Origin: Isoetes taiwanensis
Taxonomy: Eukaryota; Streptophyta; Lycopodiopsida; Isoetales; Isoetaceae
NCBI GenBank assembly: GCA_021234155.1
Contig: JAJEKV010000429.1
Location: forward strand, 126,001 to 190,000
DNA: 64,000 bases
Direction: 5' to 3'
Positions 42,521 to 54,879 of the stretch are shown piece after piece. Positions within the stretch are counted from its first letter, which is position 1. Each line of letters starts with the position of its first letter. Both the position numbers and the translations under genes were made by a program. The notes beneath the pieces were generated by a model, which was given only the letters and a program-made list of their open reading frames with translations, searched no databases and was not told the origin of the DNA.

Positions 42521-44289
42521 TATTTTAAAACGACTATAATGTAAATCTTGAAACAACAAAGATCTACACAGGAAAATAGCACTTCAAATTAAGAACAAAA
42601 GTGTGGTTTCATTAAATTCTTTTGATAATGTAGATGAAGTAGTATCCAATCAAAGTATTGACATTATAACGAAGAATGTCTATGCTGCAATTTTGAGATG
42701 TTCCCTTCCAAGACACAAAAAGTACTCACCTCTTTTAAATGAAAATGATACTTACATCCGGAAGATTGATTGATCCAGCTGGCCATATTTGTAAAACGGT
42801 CCACAATGTATTGGACTCTAGAGCATCACCATGCAAAAGAGAGACCTGTAGATTTCAAAACAATTAATTGAGCTAATGGATTATATCAAATATTTTTCCG
42901 TTAAATTAAACTAAATCTGAACGCCACCTCGATAAAACAACTTACATATTTTTATACAAAAGTGGAGTTCACCAAAGATAGCCCGCCTACTACCATTCAT
43001 TCTTTTCCTTGAATAGTCGGGTTCTTCTTTAGCCTACACTGACATGCGATGCAAAGTTGAGGTTACTAAGTAACTAGGTAAGCTTTCAAGAGATATGAGT
43101 GAATGAGCTTACCCAATCCTAAAGCTCTGACATCTGCACATGCAACAAAAATGTTTGCATATGTGACTTTATCCGCTTCACCCATGTAGTCGCGATTTCA
43201 CGTATCAGCTCAAACTTAAAGAAATGTGGCTTTCCTAATTATGCTTCAACTCTTCAATTCAAGTTATTTAGCAAAGTTGTAAGTGAAAGAACATTGAACA
43301 AATGCTCCCCGTTATATCAACATACCATATAGCAAAAGAATATCCGTAAACTAATAAGCCTGGTCATCACCTTTACGGAGACAGCTTTTCTCATGATATC
43401 AACTTCAAGTGCCGCGGGCAAGCGGTCCATCCAGAACTAGGTTCACCCACAAAACTGGATCGAATTAATCCTTCCAAAGATACCAAGGGCAAACTGGCCA
43501 AGAAGATGGAAGCAACTTCTCCAACATTTGAGGAAATCATGTACCTAATAAAAGAAAATTCGACATCAAATAACCCGACCGCTACCATCAATAAGAAAAG
43601 GTAAAGTTTCAATAAAAGCCTTCATGTTGTTATGAATGGATCGCCCTTCAAGAATGTACCGACACTATCGCGGCTAAAATTGTCATCGCCTAATATCATG
43701 TCGCAGCCTCTTTGGCAACCTTATTGCAGTAACATGAGAGCAATATCCAAACAAACTAATTATGGAATGATATTGACCCAAAAACACAACTCATTTTGAA
43801 CATCAACTGCTGAACAACACACACTTTCAATACAAATCAACAAAATAAGAACTTGAATTCACGCTTTCTTAGATAAGTTAGCCATTACCGCTTCATAAAT
43901 CACAATGTCTCATTCGTGACAAGAATTCAAAATTGCCGCACCAAGTCTGGTCTAATTTATTCGATTCTATTATCCACAAATAACTCAATACACATTTATA
44001 AAATACTTTTTAACAAAGAAGTTTGCTATTAGCCGAAAGTGTCTTAAGTTGCAAGCATTTGCCTTTGATGAACTCAAGCTTTAGGCATCCACATCCCGTG
44101 GTCATTTCCACACCTTGGGCTTTCAACCGCTTTTGATTAAACAAAGAAGTTTGCTATTAGCCAAGTGTCTCAGTCGCAAGCATCCGCCTTTGTTAACTCT
44201 AACTTGTTATCGCTGCCATTTCAAAAATTTAATTATTACCTTCTAATATAGCATTCTCGCAAAAGTTATAAAATTAAGTTAAAAAGAGT
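42521..44289. other. Weakly coding or intronic region, no gene assigned
   Basis: Short minus-strand coding-like stretches occur (RLPAALEVDIMRKAVSV near 43420-43370), but I cannot join them. Two direct repeats of aacaaagaagtttgctattag lie at ~44012 and ~44141. This may be the 3' part of the minus-strand gene that follows. Confidence 0.35.
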
Positions 44290-44935
44290 ATTGTAGATCT
44301 TTGATGACAACTCAAGAACTCGGCAAAGAATATTTGCCAATGCATCCGCCGGCCAGATTTGAATCCTACGTAGTGACATGTCATTTATAGAGTTCAAAAC
44401 AAATGATACTTGCCATCAATGGCTGGCCGCTACGTAACAAGGTACAAAGCCTTACCCTTCTAACCCGTGAATCGAGAAATTGTCAAAACCCTTAATCAAA
44501 TTTTATTTGCTTCTTTTCGTAATAATGTGATATTTCTCGACTTTCCAAAGATCCACCTAACCTATTTTGACATACCACACAACGCCATCATTATTTTGAA
44601 CGTAAAAATATACATATAAATAAACGTAATAAAAATAACTTATCAATGTGGCTAGGTGCACATCGTGTTGTTTTAAGTGGCAAAGATGACCTTCCACCGC
44701 AAATGCACTACTTGAGATAAATGCTATGAATTGACTATGCTTTATAATTCACTTGCAACCTACAATTTGTCCGGCAATGTTCTTGAAACAAGACTAGATA
44801 TACTTCAAATGCCGCAGACTAAGACCGACTTTTAAGAACATACAATATGGCCATCCGGGTGACGAATAAAGCCGCCGCACTGCACTTTTCCGGATTTCCT
44901 TTTGAGGCACCATCATATTCAAGTTGATAAGTCAT
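44290..44935 (-). pseudogene. RNase H1-like domain, two exons
   Basis: On the minus strand, 44935-44805 reads LEYDGASKGNPEKCSAAALF and, after a one-base shift, HPDGHIV then a LK-VGLG-like run. This is the first strand pair of plant RNase H proteins, with the catalytic Asp in EYDGASKGNPG. A GT (gtatat) follows at ~44805. 44395-44290 reads RRIQIWPADALANILCRVLE, matching the last helix with the catalytic Asp of the ADA-AN motif. The middle exons with the other catalytic residues are not clear. Such enzymes cut RNA in RNA-DNA hybrids. I favour a host-type RNase H over a LINE domain because no reverse transcriptase is adjacent. Confidence 0.65.
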
Positions 44936-45369
44936 CCGCAACCATGCCACAAACAATCTAATCTCAATACTTCACCAACTAAATCTCAAGGTATCCAAAC
45001 TTATGCACTAAACCTGAAAACTTGGTGTCTCTTTGGCCAAAATCAAGCCTCATTGGGACTCCTAGGTGACACAAGCCTTCGCTATTCCTAAGCACCAATA
45101 AAGGAAAAGTGCTTAAACGCTTTAGGGTTAGTTTCTCGCGGCTAACCGAGTATGAAGGAAAGAAGCCGACCGACCGAAAGTGACAATAAAATGTAGAAAC
45201 TTAAGTATTTCCTCCTCGACATCTTTATATTTTAGATTAAGAGTCATGTCAACCATTCAGTTCTATAGTCATAACAAATGCTCGATAAGGTCAATTGGAA
45301 CATGTCACCAAAGAACTTAGTACTACCCCGGCCCAACCGCTTAATGAAACCGAAGGAAGTAGAGGGGTA

Positions 45370-45585
45370 GAAAAAGCATGCATACCTTGTCTGAAATTTT
45401 GGTTTCCTCGACCGCGGTCTTCCAATATACCCTGATCTGCCTCTCAGAATGCACCTTTACCTTTCCACGCTTTTGGAATCTTAATATGACCGCTTGCACC
45501 TCCATTTTCAATGTTTCGTGGGTAACACCGCCTATTTGTGAAGGTGGCTATTCTTTATCATATCCATGTCTACAAACCCAGTAGC
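45370..45585 (-). CDS. Exon-like segment of the same minus-strand gene
   Basis: A continuous minus-strand frame reads IGGVTHETLKMEVQAVILRF, KRGKVKVHSERQIRVYW and KTAVEETKISDKV. The pattern (IGGV, then V-V-V-L-, then a hydrophobic strand ending in a basic turn) fits a beta-rich domain. It resembles segments that accompany ULP1-type proteases in plant transposon-derived proteins, but I cannot place it firmly. Confidence 0.4.
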
Positions 45586-46029
45586 TTGTTTGTTTATATT
45601 CCCCAATGATCGCCATCCCAATGCCGCTGTCGCCGATAAGGGCATTACTGATAGAGGGATTGATGCAAGACGAACCTCTATAAGGTGTACATGTGAATTA
45701 ATGCAGTTCCAATGACATCACTCTTAAAAGCACTTGCATGAATATGTGCTTTTCACTTATTCATGCATGCATTCACTTCCAATGACGTAACTAATGGTTC
45801 AAGAAACTACTTCCATTCACTTCATGGGTGAACAGATTTAATTAACTACAGAGGTGCAAAACATTCATATATGGAAATAGAGGTATAGCTATATTGTATA
45901 CCTAAAATTATACATGGCCATTATAACTTTAAGTTATAGAAAGATCCAATAGAAAACATGAAGTGACAAAAGATATTTCTGCCCAAACTAGATTTAAAAT
46001 GTAGAGACCCAAAGAGTAAGAACGTAACT

Positions 46030-46449
46030 ACATCGTAGAAGAAGATCTTTTTCCTCAAATTTATCCGCTTCCCATGCATTCGCCTTCACAAATAGCATTT
46101 TGAACTCCAAGCATTGCTCGATGAACTCTCTCAAGAAGTCGCCTATGTTCTTGGATGTAAGATTGAACTTGCAAGGGTACTTCAGGTGCGTAAAGTCCCC
46201 GATGCGCTCCTTGGAGACACGCCTATGATAATCATTAGTAACAAATGCAAAGAAGAACTCTTATATCCAGGGACTCCTCTCGCAAGTAGCTTTATTCTTC
46301 CACTCATCCGAAGATGGTAAAAACAGAACATCGAATTTGTCCTCATCCTCATCCCGATTCCATTTCCGCACTGCGGAAATTCCTTTAATTAGATTATATT
46401 CAAGCAAAGGGCTTGAGGTCAGATTTACAAGTGTTTTGATTTTATGCAT
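46030..46449 (-). pseudogene. Exon-like segment, unknown domain
   Basis: Minus-strand frame 46449-46265 reads LVNLTSSPLLEYNLIKGISA and KWNRDEDEDKFDVLFLPSSD. After one TAA it continues EFFFAFVTNDYHRRVSKERI, NIGDFLREFIEQCLEFKMLF and KANAWEADKFEEKD. Composition and length are protein-like and the frame is otherwise open for ~130 codons. The TAA may be an intron edge or a true stop. No family recognised. Confidence 0.45.
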
Positions 46450-46670
46450 TCATGTGCCTTGTGGATGAAGGTCATTGGTATTTTAGATCTATGAGAAATT
46501 TTCATGGCATAAACAGACATTTAATGGAGTTGACAAAGAAAATTAAGATGGAATATGGTTTAGAGAAAAGTATACCTTATCGTGAAGACCAACTAAGAGC
46601 CTTCTGAGGATAAGAGACCATTGCAATGAGGAGATCCCTTCCCCGCTTTGTCGGGCCACGCCTCAGATTA

Positions 46671-47060
46671 GAATTAATAACTCATCGTCATCCGACTGCA
46701 CCTTCCCATAGGCAACCTCATCGCCATCTTCATTGGACAAGACTAGTATGTCTCCTTCATGCATTTTATCTTCACCGTCCTATTAGACTAAGGTATCAAC
46801 AAATGACGTTGCTACCAAATACATATCATGAAGCCACTAACACTTACATCTTCTTCGCCGCTGCTCGCTCGCTCTCGCTCGCTCGCTGTGGAATGTCCTT
46901 ATCACATTCGCCCTTTCGGCCCCAAGAATTCATCATCGATCCCGGCCATCCTCGTAATCATGGCTCTTCTCAACAACATTCATAAGTAGAGCATCCTTTG
47001 CTGGATCTTGAGAGTCCAAAAGAATGCCCATTGCTGGAACACCCATTGTTGAAGCCTACA
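46671..47060 (-). CDS. Two exon-like segments with acidic, strand-rich protein
   Basis: 47060-46937 reads MGVPAMGILLDSQDPAKDAL then LMNVVEKSHDYEDGRDR. 46763-46671 reads MHEGDILVLSNEDGDEVAYG then KVQSDDDELLI. The second resembles the short 'promoting-strand' segments (VVL-S-D-VVAYG-V) that precede the domain at 45370-45585 in related plant proteins. Together with 48576-44290 they suggest one multi-exon gene on this strand. A (ctcgctcg)n run at ~46865-46885 lies between them. Confidence 0.45.
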
Positions 47061-47629
47061 AGGACAACACGGATCAGCAAATTCAGTGTTACTCTCTGTC
47101 ATTACGAGGACAAGAAGATCGCTCACAAATGAGAATTTAATGAGATCGCTTTTTTCTCTGCTCACTCTTAACAACACGCTTTTACCGCTATGTTCTCGTC
47201 CTCAACCTCAGACTCGCTTCTCCTTCACCAGAATAACTGTTTCTTTGTCCTTGCTCCTAGAACTACCAAAGGGCAGAGCATGGTCGCCTCCCCTTTCGTG
47301 AACCTAACCTTCGCTTTCTTCCTCTCGCTTATGGACATCTCCATGCAAATCTGCCATACATTCGGGCCAAAAGATCCTCTCCTATATGGCGTAATTATAA
47401 TACAAGAAGCTAGAAGTCAACAAAAAAAAAAAGGGCAAATGCAAGATAACCCTCCGAACTTACCTCAAGTTTTAGATCAAAAACCGATAAATCTTGGCCA
47501 GCACAAACATTTCTTTGTTTAGATCTTCTTCGTGTACTAAAAGCTTGATGGACACTTCAAGTTCACGACTTCACTATCCTCCACGCCTCCACAATGCCAA
47601 GTACAACCGCAGATCCCACAATAGACGTT

Positions 47630-48090
47630 AGTCGATCAAAATATTTTCTCTTTTGTGATACACATGAAAGATGCGATCACAAAATTTCATCTCTCTTAAC
47701 TCTAAAAACTCGGTGGTTTCCATATAAATACACAAGAGTGTCACCAAAGTCATAGGTCCTTGGTGTCTTAGGCGCTTTTGCTTCATCTTTAAACCGAAGC
47801 TCTTTATCATGCAAGTATTTTGAGATCCCCGCCATTCAAGAAAGCAAGCCATTCAAAAAAAAAAATGTAAAAAGCTATATAAAACCAAGAGAAATAAACA
47901 TTACAAGCTTTTATTTTTGTGCAACGACATCCCAAGGCTTAGGCATGTCTGGCCGCTCCATCCTTGAACCTAATAGGCCTCATAGATCCACTTGCTAGTA
48001 TCTCGCAAGGCCACCTCGCCTCTTAAGTTCCTATCCCTGGCCTTCTCCCTACTGAAATCAACTTCATCATATATTGGGAAGTGCTTGTCA
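47630..48090 (-). pseudogene. Exon-like segments downstream of the SAM-like region
   Basis: 48080-47960 in one minus frame reads DKHFPIYDEVDFSREKARDR then LRGEVALRDTSKWIYEAY. 47850-47640 reads ISKYLHDKELRFKDEAKAPK, TYDFGDTLVYLYGNHRVFRV and KRDEIL. Neither matches a family I know. Both are collinear with the flanking segments. Competing frames are open too, so frame choice rests on amino-acid composition. Confidence 0.4.
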
Positions 48091-48099
48091 CCCCATTTC

Positions 48100-48576
48100 T
48101 GATTGTACTATTTTGAGCAAGCATGTCCAAGACTTTCTTGATCATACCCCGCCTCTTCAAATCAAGGTGTGTGGAACTTCTTTTCATTGACTTCCCATAC
48201 ACCATTTTTGGGTCTTTTGCAACAAATCCTCCAGGACCTTGCAAGGAAGAACCACCTGATGAAGATGGTACAGATGTGGGAGATGTAGTAGCAGCGCCAG
48301 AGCCAGAACGATTGTCTCTTGGTTGGAGAATCTCATTGGCTATTCCCACCATTGTACTTGCAATGCCTATTGGCACATTTGGGAGCTTCATCCAATGGTC
48401 CACCTAAGGTTGAGGAATGCCATGCCATTCACCCTGCCAGCTTCTAAAACCTCCTTGATTATCCTCCTGTCTTCCTGAAATTTATCCCCAACAAACATTT
48501 TTGCTATATGATCATAGATTCTCTCCCAGTCCCACGTATTAAACTCCTCTACGGAAACTGGAGTCTTCGATGCCAT
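48100..48576 (-). CDS. SAM-domain-like N-terminus of a minus-strand gene
   Basis: ATG at 48576 opens MASKTPVSVEEFNTWDWERI. The next ~60 residues (DHIAKMFVGDKFQEDRRIIK, EAGRVNGMAFLNL and, after a one-base shift, VDHWMKLPNVPIGIASTMVG) follow the SAM-domain pattern: W at the start, F in the middle helix, dG-aLL-L, then L-(n)LGI-xG-xxxI. SAM domains mediate protein or RNA interactions. A Ser/Gly/Pro-rich linker follows. The start is supported by the ATG and by the domain beginning 10 residues later. A frameshift at ~48404 is needed. Confidence 0.5.
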
Positions 48577-48814
48577 TATCCTGGTGTAGCTTGGCTTTGA
48601 TCAAGCTCAAAATTTAAGAATCCGGCCAAGCAGAAGGATCGACCGCTTTTTCGTGAACCGCCTACCGTAAGATCGACCGCTTTTTTGAATCAAGGACAGC
48701 CTTTTAGGAATAACAGCCAGTGTTAAATCATGCCTTTACAATTGAACACGCCGTACCATGCAAATTATTGGACACACGAAGATGGCAGAATTAAGGAATT
48801 TTAAAAAAAGTCAA

Positions 48815-49060
48815 GTGCTCTTTTTTTGCAAAAAGATTCTCCCATCTTGTAGAGAATCAAAAAAGATTCCTTTGGAAAAAAGAATTTTTGAAAAAGAACC
48901 ATATTGACCTTCATTTCTTGGGAATCATGCCAAATTTGAAAGAAAAAAAAATCCTATCTAATCCAAAAGAATGTTTGAAAAAAAACCATATTATTGACCT
49001 TCATTGTTTGGGAATCGCACTCAAATTTGAAAAGAAAAATTCCTATCTAATCCCCTCAAG
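48815..49060. repeat. Dispersed repeat, copy 1
   Basis: The phrases aaaagtcaa, ttttttgcaaaaagattct, cccatcttgtagagaatcaa and ccttcatttcttgggaatc recur diverged at 61160-61300. Part of the block is also repeated locally (48900 and 48985: aaccatat-ttgaccttcatt, then gggaatc). Likely copies of one small non-autonomous element. Confidence 0.65.
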
Positions 49061-49180
49061 CCTAGTATTTAACCAATCCATCTTCCCCACGCGGGCCACG
49101 TGGTACCTCCCGCATGTGGGCGGCAACATGTCTAATCCCACGGAAGGTAGCACGTAATTTTAATAGTGATCCAAAGCAAT

Positions 49181-49190
49181 CTATATATAC
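49181..49190 (+). promoter_or_regulatory. TATA-like box, plus strand
   Basis: ctatatatac lies ~40 bp before a C/T-rich start-like sequence (gtcttcactgc), followed by a small frame ending at 49308. No conserved gene is seen downstream, so this is a weak call based on sequence alone. Confidence 0.25.
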
Positions 49191-49309
49191 CCCCGGCTTT
49201 TTGTCTTCACTGCGGGATATTGTTCCAAAGAAAAATCTAGGAACCCTAAAAGGGCAGGCCACGCTCCGCCTCTTTGGCGGATTGGGCGCAGTTAATCATC
49301 ACCCGTGAG

Positions 49310-52300
49310 CTCCCCCGATTTAAGCTCAGAATGCCAAGAAACCCAAACTTTTAAAAAGATAGAGATTAGATCCGAATTTGCCAAAAAAAAGGGATTTCGC
49401 CTCTAACTTTTTGGAAGGCCTTTGGCTAGATTATCAATTTGTTGAGCATTAGTGTATGCCGGATTGATGTCCTCAGATTCGAGAACGCCTCCGCCGGATT
49501 GGCCTTTTTGGCGCTTAATGCAAAGCTAATCATAGCCTATACCGCTTATCCGCTTTTGCATGATCCGTGAATTTTGGTTTGGATTTTAATGTGTAAGTAG
49601 ATATCTTGGCATAGATAGGATCATCCCGGAGTTTTTTGGTCCGCCATAACCGCCAAAAGGCCGATTCTTGGCCGGACCTAAGTTTAGGGTTCTTCTCAAT
49701 CTTTCGAGACAGCTTATTGACATAAAAAAAAAAAAGAAAAAAAAAAAAAGAATTGTTTGCATTTTCTAGCTCACAAAGATTTAGCCATTAATTTTAACCC
49801 AATTGTGAATGTTGTGAAGTTGTGCAAGTTTTACAACACATCTTCTTGAATGCATTTCCTTCAAATTGTGAAACAAGTTCTACAACACATCTTTAAAAGG
49901 AAACTTTAGAATTAAGTAGGAAAGTTTTGAAGGGTTTGAAACAAGTTTTGCAACACATCTTTACAAGAAAAACTTTAGAATTAAATAGGAAAGTTACTTG
50001 GGTTTATGTGACAAAGTCCATTACCTTAAGAAAACGACAAAGTAGTGTGGAAATCTTGCATGTTGCATCCGATGTCGCGATGACATTCAACCAACCTTTT
50101 GTACCTCGAGTAAAATGGTTGGAAACCAAATCCTCCTTATGGTTGTAAAATGGTGTGGAATCTAAGATTAGTCTTCCTTATTCAACCCCCATTCTCATGG
50201 CATCGTGATCCAACCGCTGAATGCTTAAATTGGAGGCCGATTTGATGCCACGCCGAAGGGGGCCTAAATAAGAAAGATGTCCCAAATCTATTTCTCATGA
50301 GATAATTCCTTATAGATAATATAATAAAAAGGAAATTTTGACTAGGAGCTTCAAAGTTAAGGGCAACGCTGAGTCTTGCAACTTGTAATCGAAAGGTGCT
50401 TGAGGAGAAGATATTAGACTCCTAGAACAGCCTAGAGCACAAATGAGACAAAAATACTAGGCTCAATATGCTACTATACAATTTTATTCAAGCTGTTGCT
50501 TGTCCACAATATAAGATCAATCCTCTAGGAGGTGGGAAATATTCAAGTTTGTGGTTCACATCCCAAATTACTAGAGGTGCAAAGAAATCATGAATTGCTA
50601 AACATAGGACTTACTAGCATTGCACACACTAAGATTATAAGAGCCTTAAATTCTAAAACTCTTAAGCAATTTAGTTCCAAAGATTCCTTAAAGGAGAGGC
50701 AAATACCAAATTAAAAACATCCAATTCAAAATCAGCAAATGCTTCTCCACACATTGAGGCCATCTATACTTGCATGCAAGCATCAAAGTATCTCAGAATA
50801 TAAAAAAGAAACTAGTAACGATATAGTAATCGATGTGAATATATTACCTCCAAAATATTAGAACCGGTATTCGTGTGCATTCTTGCACTAATTGAGGCTT
50901 GCACTTTCCATTAGAGGTGCCTGCACATGTGCCTACCTCTAAGCCTTGATAGCATGCACTTTTTAAAAGAGGGGAATGAGGCGTAAAATGGGCAAGTGTG
51001 CAAATTTTGCCTTTGTGCTATACCGGAAGGCTTATTTTTATTATGAGATCGCCTATTGGATTGCATAAACAAGACCTTAGATATATTGAAATGCATAAGC
51101 AAGATTATAAATTGATGTGTTAAATCGAGAAGTTTTTCATTATAAGTCCATGAATTTCAAGGCATCCGCCTAACATCTACAAATTTTCTAGTGCTCAAGA
51201 CTTATAATAGCATCATAACCGATACCTCTAGCTTAAATTGCAATATTACGTAATCCTCTCCATATCCTATTCCAATGCAGCTCAAACTCGAATATGACCC
51301 GCAAAGGCAATTTTACATCCAAAGCTAAAGTACAAGAAAAAATGGTGAAAGGATCCATTTAAAACCAATGCCAAAAGGCCAATCGATCTCAGAGTGCTTA
51401 TTTGAAACACCCGACTTCAAAAATCATCTTGCATTGGTGACCTTTCTTCCCTTAACATATTTTCTTCATGGATTGCTATGGATAATGATCTACAAATGCT
51501 ATTCTTTTCCCATTCTAAATCATCATATATTTGCATATTCATGAAAGACTAGCTAGATGATAGCTACAAAGTGACCATTTATAATATGGAATAATGATAT
51601 GGTCGCATGGGGCATCACATAGTCCGCCGCATTATTTAACTTGAGATCATATCACCGAAAGTGCTTTAGCCATTGCATTCCAACAAAGCAACGCGGAAGG
51701 CATTCTCGTCAAACACGGGTGGGCAGCCCCAAGTTTCTCGTGATATTGACCGATGCAAAGATTAATGGTGACAAAGTTGATTAGATTGAACTTCCCCAAA
51801 ATAATTAATGATGACAAGATTCCCATCCCTTCTCCTCGCTTGCTCCCTTTCTCCTCTTCGTGTTTCCCTTGCAACTCCCTTTGCTTGTTATCATGAAGAT
51901 CATGGGCTTGGTTAGGACAAGCTTTGCAAAAGATCTAAAATGTTACATTCCCTCGATTTTAGATCCGCATAACATCCTTCATCAACAGATTTCCAATATC
52001 GATCAAAAGTGTGAAGCATAATAATGAAAGAAAAGGAGATGCCATGTAGTGTCTTTGTTGATCTTTTTGACAATGTTCGCAAAACAGTAAACCTCAGATA
52101 TAGTCCGGTATATACCAAGACAAATTTTGAAGGTCGCCTCGATCACATCGACTATGTTTCACTTGTCCCGCTTTTATATGCCCCAAATGCCGGATCGAGT
52201 TACAAATACTAGTAGTTAACAATCACTATAATTCATGCAAAGAAGCACCTAAAAGATTCCATATATAGCATTATAATTTCTTTGTATTTTCTTCACTCTT

Positions 52301-53540
52301 GGTGCTTCTTGTACCGCACGAGTGTGAGTGCAATACTTTTGACAAGTTTGATATGCCATGTATCAAGAATTGTGCCTATCACCGCAAAACAGCTGTCAAC
52401 CTTTCCTGAATGAGAAATGGTACCTCATCCGAAGACAATAAGTTCATTTGTAGGGACCCTTCTACTCTTGGATAATTTTAAGCACAACGCATTTATGAAA
52501 TGAGTCGAAAAAATTTCTTTACACGAGAATAATCATAATTCAAAATGAGGTCGCATGTAACTAGCATCCCTAATCTCTTCTTCAATAACATGAAATTGCC
52601 ATCATATGAAATGTAATGTTTTGTCTTGGCACATAGGCTTTTCTCGGGTTTGATCATGAATGATTTGTGAAAAGGGCTTATTAAAGCTTATAGACCTACA
52701 CTATTTTTAAAGAATCCTCAAAGTTCTCTTTGTGAAAAACACACATATTTTTACTAGAATCGTAATGGTCCTCGCGATCCAACACCGTGTAAGATTCAAC
52801 CCACTTTTTATTGACCCATTCTTTATACATGGATGATGTGGTGTCTCAAGTTTGCTTCCCCATCGATCAAGGGGTTTTATTTCTATTTGTTTGTGCTTGT
52901 TTAATGTAAACGCTTCCATTTAGGAATTGCGGTGTGGGCCTTCTAGTTGAGGCCCAATAAATGGGCCTTCTAAAATCGACCAGCTTGCTCGAGACAATCA
53001 ACCGGATCCAATTGCTCGCTTATATTTCTTTTGGAAAGTTGTCCTCCGGATTTTCCACATTGGAGAAGCCCTTTTCGCCGGATTGAAGCAAGTAAAATCA
53101 CCGCCTCTAGATTTGGGTGTTCAACCGATCGTAGGGCTCTAAACCGCATAGTCCATCGTGAGCCAAACCGACCCTCTTTGTTTTGATCACAACTCGCTGT
53201 TTGCACCATTTTCCTATGAGGAAGTCAAGGCATACATATTCTAACTTATGTAAACAAATTTTGTTTGTGAGGCTACTTTTTCAAACTTAAAGCTTGTATA
53301 TGAAGCATGTTTTGTGGAGTTTGTATATGAAGGCATGTTTGACAAGCCCGATTCGCTGCCATGCTTTGGCCTTTGTAATTTGTTTCTATGTATTAATACC
53401 GTGATAGATAGAGGATCAATTCTTTCTACATGAGTGCGGTAGGTTTGTTTAATATTCTTGGTACTACCGTGGGATCCAACGATCCTAAGTGTGCAATGGA
53501 GTGTGCAATAAATAAGGGATACAATAACTTTCTATTTTAT
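49310..53540. other. No supported gene
   Basis: Over 4 kb without a conserved coding segment. Short frames at 49927-50148 and 52024-52212 are open but have no recognisable motifs. Poly-A-like runs occur at 49721-49751. The gttttgcaacacatcttta-type phrase repeats between ~49840 and ~49965. The region may be intronic or decayed transposon. Confidence 0.45.
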
Positions 53541-54381
53541 GAAAAGGAGAAAAAATGGCAAAAAAAAAAAAAAAAAAAGAATATTAAAAAAAAAAAATGA
53601 TTGGAAATAGTAGCCTAGATAATCAAAGCAGCCTAGATACGTAATTGTAGCATCAATTATCTCTAATTCTAGACATAAAGTTGTCTTTTTCTCACGATCT
53701 ACCAAGAATACAGGCGCCCGTATCACACTCGCCACTTCCTACACTCTACTTTTTTTTTTTTCCTACAAAATTGCGTATGGCAATGTCAAGAGAATTCTTG
53801 GTGGGATGTCAAGTCGATCCGTGGTTGGTAAGGATTAATTTTTCTTTTTTCGGTTTCTCGATCCTATTGTTTACAATTCTTTTCTTTTTTGTTTCTAGGA
53901 ATTACAAATAAGTGGTGCCTCTCGAGAGTCGATCAAAATATTCGATGCAAGGACCAAATGGGAAGCAAAGATGAAGCTATGTTGCATCTATAGACTATGT
54001 TCTGTTGCCAATGTAGCATATTTCATGAGCCAAGGTGGCATATTCGAGCCTAAGGGGAATGCTTGAGCCTCGGGGCACAACATTTCAACCATATAAAAAA
54101 AAACATACGAAACCATATTTCATCCTTTCAAAAGAATAAATCATTTGAAAGAGTATTTTTATGACCCTTGTGGCATGTTTGATATTATGTGGCATGTTTA
54201 AGCTAAGATGGCAACATAACTTCATAGTAGGAACATTTGTAGGTTATTATGAATTAAGGATCCGTGGCTTTTTGCGTAATGGATGGAAAAAGTTTCTTAG
54301 TGGAATTGGCATCCGGGTTGGGGACATTCTGTTATGCATAGTGTCAAACTAACTTGTTGCTGTTTTGGTATGTGATGGATC
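53541..54381. other. A- and T-runs, no gene seen
   Basis: A-runs at ~53560-53600 and a T-run at ~53751 may be tails of small retroposed copies, but neither has a recognisable body or a target duplication. Confidence 0.4.
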
Positions 54382-54879
54382 TTTTTTTTTTTTTTTTTTT
54401 TTTTGTAGAAACGGCAGAAGAGTTATATTACATGTAATACATAGTAATACAAAATGCACAGAGTAGAACTGCTATAAGGCCTTAACCAGCCTATCACTCC
54501 AAAAAGGAGGAAAATTCAGCTTAAAGAAAAACATTGTTTTAAGGATTAAATCCAAAATATCGATACTTTAAAGTTCAAAGTTTAATCGATAAAACTCAGA
54601 AATATAAGATAGTCAGGTTTTGTTAAGGCCTTAATCATCCCGAACTCCATCGAGAGTTATCACTGCAAAAGCATGAGTTGTGTTCTCGAAGAGCAGAGTG
54701 TCAAGTTCCAGAGCCCCAAGCGCCGCCGAGTCCAGAATATAGAGTATCCAAGATTCTCTTGCATCAACACAAATTTTAAGCTTGTCTTCAAAGTACGGCT
54801 TGAGATCCCCGCTTTAAATTGCCGATATCCTCATCTCTCGTGATCTTCTCCAATGTTTTGACCATGATGGTTTCCGCCT

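Noticed and set aside
53541-53780. Processed pseudogene ends at the A/T-runs
   Set aside because: No spliced coding body or flanking duplication could be found.
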